14,899 nt of DNA. It comes from Bimuria novae-zelandiae CBS 107.79 (Eukaryota > Ascomycota > Dothideomycetes > Pleosporales > Didymosphaeriaceae). Below, piece after piece: positions 9,961 through 14,899 of this stretch (within the stretch, counting starts at the first letter, position 1; each line of letters opens with the position of its first letter). Under the pieces are notes generated by a model that made no database searches, had not been told where the DNA came from, and saw nothing but the letters and a program-made list of their open reading frames with translations. A program made the position numbers and the translations under genes. Location of the stretch: assembly GCA_010015655.1 (NCBI GenBank), contig ML976661.1, positions 14,969 to 29,867 of the forward strand, read 5' to 3'.

Positions 9961-10876
9961 TTGTCCGTAATAGTACTACCTAAGTAACTTTTTATAAGGC
10001 CCTTTAGCCTATTACTAGCAGGAATATGTGCGCTAAATTAGTATTATTACTTATTATAATTTAACGCTTTACTAGTGCGGAAAAAGTCCTCTTATAGTAA
10101 ATTTATAGCTATATTATTAGGTAAACCTAACTTAATAGATTTAATCCCTAACTATAAATCGCGTTAGAACACTATCTAGGTAAATACTAAGAATAGGTTA
10201 AAATAAAAGGGGAACTTACTTCAAATTGCTTTAAATTCTACTTAGTAAAGACCTAGCAGGCCTCGCGATACGCGACCTTAGACCCTTTATATATAGGCAA
10301 GTCTACTAGTCTCTTATACTTGTGTGCATCCATCGCAAAAGCTTGCAGAGGGACTTTACGTAGGCGAACGCGACGGCCTAGGCTTAACAGACAGCGCTAC
10401 TAGCGTTATTAACTAGGCTTACTATTAGATTAGTAGCGCCTTACTGTTTAGCTACTATAAAAATAGTTTAGAACTTGCCGCAAGCGCGCTTAAGTAAAAA
10501 TAAAAAATATTAATAGCACGCTAAAAGTAAAGCTTAGGCTAAAATTAAAATATTAGTATAGGTCTAAGGAGCCTACGTAATAATAAGACTAAGTACTTAC
10601 TTATAAATAACTACCTGCCTTTACTTTTGTGCAAGGCCTGCACACTAAACTAGAGGACTTTAGCTACGTATAGTGGGCACCTCCCTACAGCACACAGACA
10701 AACCTAAGTAGAGTTCTATCTAGCTAGGTCTTGCTCGTGGTCGTAAGCAAGATAAGGCAGTTCTTATACTTAGGTAAGTTAGTAAAACACCTAAGTAAAT
10801 AGTAAAAACGCATTACCTTAGGTATAAGTAGTAAACTTATTATAGCTTAACAAAAGCGGACTACGCCTCTAAGCTT
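9961..10876. repeat. AT-rich degraded repeat abutting the DUF6601-like pseudogene, family unresolved
   Basis: The composition is RIP-like again, with a less mutated patch near 10320-10400. On the plus strand roughly 10195-10400 can be read as one frame broken only by TAG/TAA, but the residues match no domain that I recognise. The right edge coincides with the point where the neighbouring gene stops resembling its family, so this block probably contains the insertion or rearrangement that removed that gene's end. Confidence 0.45.
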
Positions 10877-11717
10877 AAGCGCAGACAGAAAAACCGACAA
10901 GATGGCAAACACGGCCAATATCCATTTGAAATGGCGCTCAAAGAATGCATTATACCAAGTCGATCCAGCTCTATATCCTCGTATAAAGTTGGTGACGGAA
11001 TATGCGGGTGGAGCCAGCCCGTAGATGGTATTGAGTCGACTCAGTCGCAATTCTCCGTAATGGTATCGTTTGTTGACGTCGCTCAACGTGTGGATTGAGG
11101 TTGTCCAGAAAGGCCTCCAGAAACCGAACTCAGTCGGGCCACTCAAGATGCTCTGGCAACAGGCTGGCTTCTTTCGCAATGTCAAGGTCGCTTTTATGTC
11201 GCACTAACCACGCATAGGAGAGCAGTAGGCCACATTCGGATTTGTGTAACTTGTGGTCTGAGCAAAGATTGTCGTTCCAGCAATCCCAGTCGAAGAGGAA
11301 GTCAGGAAATGGCTTGATGAAGATATGAGTTTCGAACCAGACCAGATGCTCGTCTGGATCTTCAGTAATTAGAATACTACGTCCGATGAGCTTTTGTCTG
11401 TGTAGCGGCCGTGCAGCGCTGGGAAGGCCGGCAACCGGCAAGCCACAGGTGTTGATGAATGTCGTTGAGTCTCGGTGTTTTCAAGTCAAGGGCTAGGTAG
11501 GCACGGCGATCTTGATTTGGTCGTAGGAATCGATGTCCTTGGAAAGCTAGTGCAGGATGGGACAACTCGGCGTCATGGGTTGAAGTGGAGGCCTTCGTAG
11601 GCTTGCTCTTTGGTATCGGCGGGATAAGCTTTTCCGCAGCCCGGTTTCTAAGATATGTCTTACTCTAAACTCCCCATAAAATTGCTGCTTAACTTACCGG
11701 ATCGAATGTCCGTCCAT
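10877..11717 (-). pseudogene. DUF6601-like fungal membrane protein gene, frameshifted and 3'-truncated
   Basis: The start is ATG at 11717. A 20-nt first exon (11717-11698) joins in frame across a 50-nt intron (11697-11648, GTAAGT...CTTAG) to the exon beginning at 11647. The protein then shows motifs I associate with DUF6601: a DIHQHLWLAG block, LVWFETHIFIKPFP, LLLSYAWLVRHKSD, YGELRLSRLN, and a hydrophobic WILAVFAILSVFLSAL segment that begins the first C-terminal membrane helix. Three lesions break it: a 7-bp tandem duplication at 11428-11441 (frameshift), TGA at 11130-11132 in place of a probable Trp, and a 2-bp loss in a CA repeat at about 11087-11093 (frameshift). Similarity ends at about 10877, at the AT-rich DNA, so the rest of the membrane region is missing. 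The function of the family is unknown. Family name is from memory of its motifs. Confidence 0.8.
11648..11697 (-). other. Intron of the DUF6601-like pseudogene
   Basis: The donor is GTAAGTT at 11697-11691 and the acceptor CTTAG ends at 11648, 50 nt in all. Removing it joins ATG-GAC-GGA-CAT-TCG-ATC-CG to A-AAC-CGG, giving an open frame that runs without a break into the conserved part of the protein. Without it the frame meets a TAG inside the intron. No clear CTRAC branch site is seen. Confidence 0.75.
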
Positions 11718-12268
11718 GGCAAATAATCGTGTTATGGGAGCACTGGGTGGAAAGTCGGTTTTAGTTCAGCCGGCCGAAGAGGGCGTCCACAGAGAGCGAT
11801 TTATTTCACAGCTCGTATGCCAAAGCGATGCTCAGTGTTACAAATAGTGGCTGGGAAGAAACGATAGCTAGGAGTAGGTCGTATACCGCCAGTTGATCTA
11901 ATGGCATATGTGACGTGCCCCACCTCGCATGGGGGCTGCGCCAGGCTTGCCAACATGGCGCAGTATTTAGCGAGCGCAGCAACAGGGGATGCTCGTCTCT
12001 CCGTGCTCACACCAATCCCCAGCGGTGCGGGCCGGAGTCCCTGCCTTAATCGCTACACTCTACATATGCAGCTGAGCGTCAATAAGAGTTCGATGGAGTG
12101 ACTTGCGCTCAGCCTTGTCTGAAGAGCTCGCCGTAGCCGCCCTCCATCTGCCTTCCCTTCCAGGTGCTGCCAAGTCTCTGCCTGCCTGCCTGCTACTCAC
12201 CTGCCGCTCAAAGCCCTGATAAAGGTTGCGCTCGACGATGCACCTCTGATTCGAGATTCTGATTCGAG
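11718..12268. promoter_or_regulatory. Intergenic region between divergent DUF6601-like pseudogene and NLR gene
   Basis: The two genes point away from each other, so both promoters should lie in these 551 bp. On the NLR side there is a pyrimidine-rich tract near 12138-12165 and a short CTGC repeat (CTGCCTGCCTGCCTGC) near 12177-12192, both common ahead of fungal start codons. I find no convincing TATA box close to the NLR start. Short open frames at 11901-12101 (+) and 11801-12010 (-) overlap each other, show no known motifs and are not called. Confidence 0.5.
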
Positions 12269-12271
12269 ATG
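12246..12271 (+). repeat. 13-bp tandem duplication containing the NLR start codon
   Basis: CTGATTCGAGATT at 12246-12258 is followed directly by CTGATTCGAGATG at 12259-12271; they differ only in the last base. The second copy supplies the ATG at 12269. The TGA at 12260-12262 within it is an in-frame stop three codons upstream, so translation cannot begin farther upstream without an unseen intron. G at -3 and G at +4 make an acceptable start context. Confidence 0.85.
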
Positions 12272-14899
12272 GCCGCCAGAAAGAGGGGCCCCGTTTTCCG
12301 CGTCACCGGCCTCCCAGCCTCGCAGGCCGACGACGAGCTGGTTGCATCGCTGAAGGCTGCCATCGACGACAATCTGGCGGAGGACGAACGATCGAAGTTG
12401 ACTGCCCCTCCGGCTATTGTGCCCTCCGGCTATTGTGCCCTCCGGCTATTGTGCCCTCCGGCTATTGTGCCCTCCTGCTACGACAATGCGGAAAAGGTCG
12501 CGCTGGTCGAGTTCCACGGCGGAGTGCCTGCATTCCTGGCCGGGCTGATGGCCGACCCGCTGGGCGACTGGCAGGTCGAGATGGGCGACACAGACATCAG
12601 TTTCGATCAGCACTTCTTTGGGTTCACTCAGCTGTACACGCCAAAGCCAGGCTCGCCGGCTACCGCTGAGTAGGTACTATTCCTTCCACAGGGAAGCTAT
12701 GTCTGACCCAACGCGTAGTATAATCGCCATCACGGGCCTCGACGGACATGCATACGGCTCGTGGAGGGGAAAGGGAAACCTCGGGCGCATGTGGCTGCGC
12801 GACTTCCTGTCCAAGGACCTGCCATGCTGCCGCACGATGATCTACGGCTACAACTCGAAGCTGTCGACGCATGGGGTCGACACGATCCTGGACTACGGCC
12901 GAGGGTTGGTGGAGGAGCTTAAGAAGATTAGGAATACAGAGGAGGTAGGCGCCGCTACGGGGTGCGGCTCCAGAGCAGCGGCATCAGGCTAACGGGTTCA
13001 TTTCCACTAGCTAAGGAAGCGGCCGCTGTTCTTCATCGCACACAGCTTTGGTGGCATCATCCTCGCTCACGTAGGTCGACCCGCACTGACATAATTACCT
13101 ATAAGGCTAACCAGCAGCATAGTGCCTTGTCAAGGCAGTGCAGGCGGACGAAGACGACCACCCCACAGTAGCGTGTTTGTACAGAGCTACCTACGGCATG
13201 CTTCTGTTTGGGATCCCACACAAGGGCCTAGTGGTAGACGATATCCAGAAGATGCTAGCAGGAGAGAGTAGCCATCCGCGGGATGGGCTGCTGCAGGAGA
13301 TCAAGTCTAAGTCGAACCTGCTAGCGTATCAGCTGGTGGATTTCAAAAATCTCGTCCGGGACAGGAAGATTGTTAGCTTCTACGAGACCGGACAAACCAG
13401 GCAGCTTACGTTTGTATGATCGCCTCGCACGAACGAGTCTACGGGAGGCGTTGATAGTGTGTCACAGGATAGCGAAACAAAACGCTGGAAAAGAACCGGC
13501 GACTTCATCACGGCGGTAGATGCCGACTCGGCTCTTCTCCAGCTGCCAGACTCTATAGAAGACAAGATCCCTCTAGACGCCAACCATTCGATGATCGTTA
13601 AGTTTGACAATAGGAACAATCGAGGATACACTAGCGCGCGGGATAAGCTTAGACAGTTTGAGCAGGATGCTCCGAAGGTGGTGGCGGCCCGGTTCTGTAT
13701 GTAGCCCTTCTCTCCAATGCTATGCCGTGTTGAGATCAGGCCTGTTGAACCGTCCCTAAGCTGGCTTGTAGCTAACAACGCCGGGTTCTAGCGCGAGCAC
13801 AAAACAGACCGAAGCCGTCTATCATGGTTCCATTCCAGAGGGATAGCACGTTTGTGGGCCGGGAGGACATCCTGACGAAGCTCCGGGAGAAGCTTGAGCA
13901 ACCAGCATCACAGGACCACAGCCGGCTGGCCCTTGTCGGACTAGGGGGCATCGGGTGAGCATCTCCGTAGAGTGTACTAGCATGGAAGGTGGGCTTATAT
14001 CTCCTAGAAAATCCCAGATTGCCATCGAGTACGCGTACCGGGTCAGAGAGGCCGCACCGCAGACATGGGTGTTCTGGGTGCATGCAAGCAATGCCGTCCG
14101 ATTCGAGCAAGCGTACAGGGACATTGCTGCGAAGGTGGAGCTCCCTGGACGCGATGACCCGAAGGCCGATACGCTCCGGCTCGTACACAACTGGCTTTGC
14201 GATGAGAGAAACGGCCGGTGGCTGATAATACTCGATAACGCTGACGACGACGACGTTTTCTTCTCCGCTAACGAAGATACCGGAGGCACTGCGCAGACGA
14301 GCGAGGCCATAAGCCAGAAGAGGCCGCTGGCAACCTTCCTTCCCCAGATCCCGAACGGATCAATCCTTATTACCTCACGAAACTCAGCTGCTGCGTTTAA
14401 CCTTGCAGGAACGCACGGCAGTACTACTAAGGTAGAACCGATGGGGGTAGAGGATGCATTAGCGCTGCTCAAGACCAGGGTGTCAATAAGCAGGTCTGAG
14501 GAAGATGATGCGAAAGCACTTATCCAGGCGCTAGAATGCATCCCGCTTGCAATTACCCATGCTGCAGCTTACATCAAGACAAGGGCACCTATGACGACGA
14601 TCGCAAGCTACCTCCGGCTCTTTCGCGAGAGCGAGGCGAACCAGGCACGTCTCTTGGATGTGAAAGAGCTAAGAGACCTTCGGCGCGACCCCAGCATAAA
14701 ACATGCGGTCATCGCGACGTGGAAAATCTCGTTCGATCAGATCCAGAAGACGGGGCCGGCAGCGGCAGAGTTGCTTGCGCTCATGAGCATGTTTGATAGA
14801 CAGGGAATTCCCGTGTCCTTACTGCAAGGCCAGGCCAGCCGACTGGACTTTGAAGACGCGGTGGCGCCATTACTGAGCTTTTCTCTTGTGCGCGTGGAG
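12269..14899 (+). CDS. NLR-type protein: N-terminal domain, SesB-like alpha/beta hydrolase, NB-ARC (3' end outside window)
   Basis: Seven exons are proposed: 12269-12669, 12719-12944, 13011-13070, 13123-13413, 13468-13696, 13792-13954 and 14008 to the right edge. The introns are 49, 66, 52, 54, 95 and 53 nt, all GT..AG, several with CTAAC or CTGAC branch sites. They join into 754 codons without a stop. Residues 1-133 form a domain I cannot name. Residues 135-149 (IIAITGLDGHAYGSW), the AHSFGG elbow with Ser221, FGIPHKG at 258-264 and NHSMIVKF with His366 are typical of the SesB-like hydrolase found at the N-terminus of fungal NLRs. NB-ARC motifs follow: P-loop GLGGIGKS at 452-459, Walker B LIILDNAD at 529-536, GSILITSRN at 574-582 and CIPLA near 634. 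Such proteins are linked to non-self recognition and programmed cell death. Sensor repeats (TPR, ankyrin or WD) would come next but are not in the window. Exon borders are inferred. Confidence 0.88.
12406..12481 (+). repeat. 16-bp tandem repeat, four copies plus a partial, inside NLR exon 1
   Basis: The unit CCCTCCGGCTATTGTG is repeated identically at 12406-12421, 12422-12437, 12438-12453 and 12454-12469, then a diverged partial CCCTCCTGCTAC ends at 12481. Since 16 is not divisible by three, successive copies are read in rotating frames. Three extra copies add exactly 48 nt, or 16 codons, and the frame is restored for the downstream CYDNAEKVALVEF segment. A one-copy allele would read APPAIVPSCY across this point. 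Confidence 0.95.
12670..12718 (+). other. First intron of the NLR gene, with an in-frame stop at its start
   Basis: The donor is GTAGGT, a CTGAC branch site lies at 12703-12707 and the acceptor is CGCGTAG, 49 nt in all. Splicing joins GA to T, giving ...ATA-D-IIAITGLDGHAYG and fusing the N-terminal domain to the hydrolase. If the intron is kept, the codon after Glu134 is TAG (12671-12673) and a 134-residue N-terminal-domain-only protein results. The spliced reading is preferred because it restores the first beta-strand of the hydrolase. Confidence 0.8.

Noticed and set aside
12433..12669. A 78-codon plus-strand frame starting in the 16-bp repeat
   Set aside because: It is the +1 reading of the repeat and the following exon; it exists only because the unit length is not a multiple of three.
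12269..12673. A separate 134-residue gene ending at the TAG at 12671-12673
   Set aside because: A GTAGGT donor begins one base before that TAG, and a CTGAC branch site and TAG acceptor follow. Splicing restores the first strand of the hydrolase in frame, so the stop is intronic in the preferred model. The unspliced product is kept as a possibility in the findings.
13380..14188. Minus-strand frames of 132 and 138 codons
   Set aside because: Both are antisense to the hydrolase and NB-ARC exons and cross their introns; no domain is seen.
13822..14541. A 239-codon minus-strand open frame
   Set aside because: It is antisense to the NB-ARC exons, low in complexity (Ser-rich) and without known motifs; it is a shadow of GC-rich coding DNA.
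14536..14796. An 86-codon plus-strand frame
   Set aside because: It is out of frame with the NB-ARC exon, which is continuously open through this stretch and carries recognisable motifs.
1..14899. CRISPR arrays, bacterial-type operons, tRNA or rRNA genes
   Set aside because: No regularly spaced repeat-spacer pattern, ribosome-binding sites or RNA-gene sequence was seen; introns and RIP indicate a filamentous fungus.

Overview
The window looks like chromosomal DNA of a filamentous ascomycete (Pezizomycotina). Three things point there: short GT..AG introns of about 50-95 nt with CTAAC/CTGAC-type branch sites; a DUF6601-like gene (a family I know only from Pezizomycotina); and retrotransposons with the mark of repeat-induced point mutation (RIP), namely C-to-T/G-to-A change, TpA-rich sequence and premature stops that are TAA/TAG where checked.

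Layout. Positions 1-1694 hold the 3' part of a Ty1/copia pol (+ strand), readable in one frame interrupted by 20 TAA/TAG stops, followed by a candidate 3' LTR to 2091. About 2097-7935 holds a long Ty3/gypsy chromovirus on the minus strand (gag with zinc knuckle, reverse transcriptase, integrase, chromodomain), heavily RIP-mutated. From 7936 to 10876 AT-rich relics of unresolved identity alternate with less mutated GC islands (about 7936-8212, 9063-9200, 9450-9960) that carry promoter-like motifs and short repeats but no convincing gene. At about 10877 the composition changes sharply to normal genic DNA.

Genic part. A minus-strand DUF6601-like pseudogene (11717 down to 10877) keeps a 50-nt intron. 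It has been broken by a 7-bp tandem duplication, a nonsense codon and a 2-bp deletion, and it loses its C-terminal membrane region exactly where the AT-rich DNA begins. A plus-strand gene starts at 12269 and runs off the right edge. Joined over seven exons it is a 754-codon partial fungal NLR-type protein: an N-terminal domain I cannot name, a SesB-like alpha/beta-hydrolase domain, then an NB-ARC NTPase. Its C-terminal repeats, if any, lie outside the window.

The most interesting item is a 16-bp tandem repeat (four copies plus a partial) inside the first exon of the NLR. Because 16 is not a multiple of three, only copy-number changes of three keep the protein in frame, so the array could act as an on/off and length-variation site in a putative self/non-self recognition gene. 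Nothing was run; all calls come from reading and translating the sequence.
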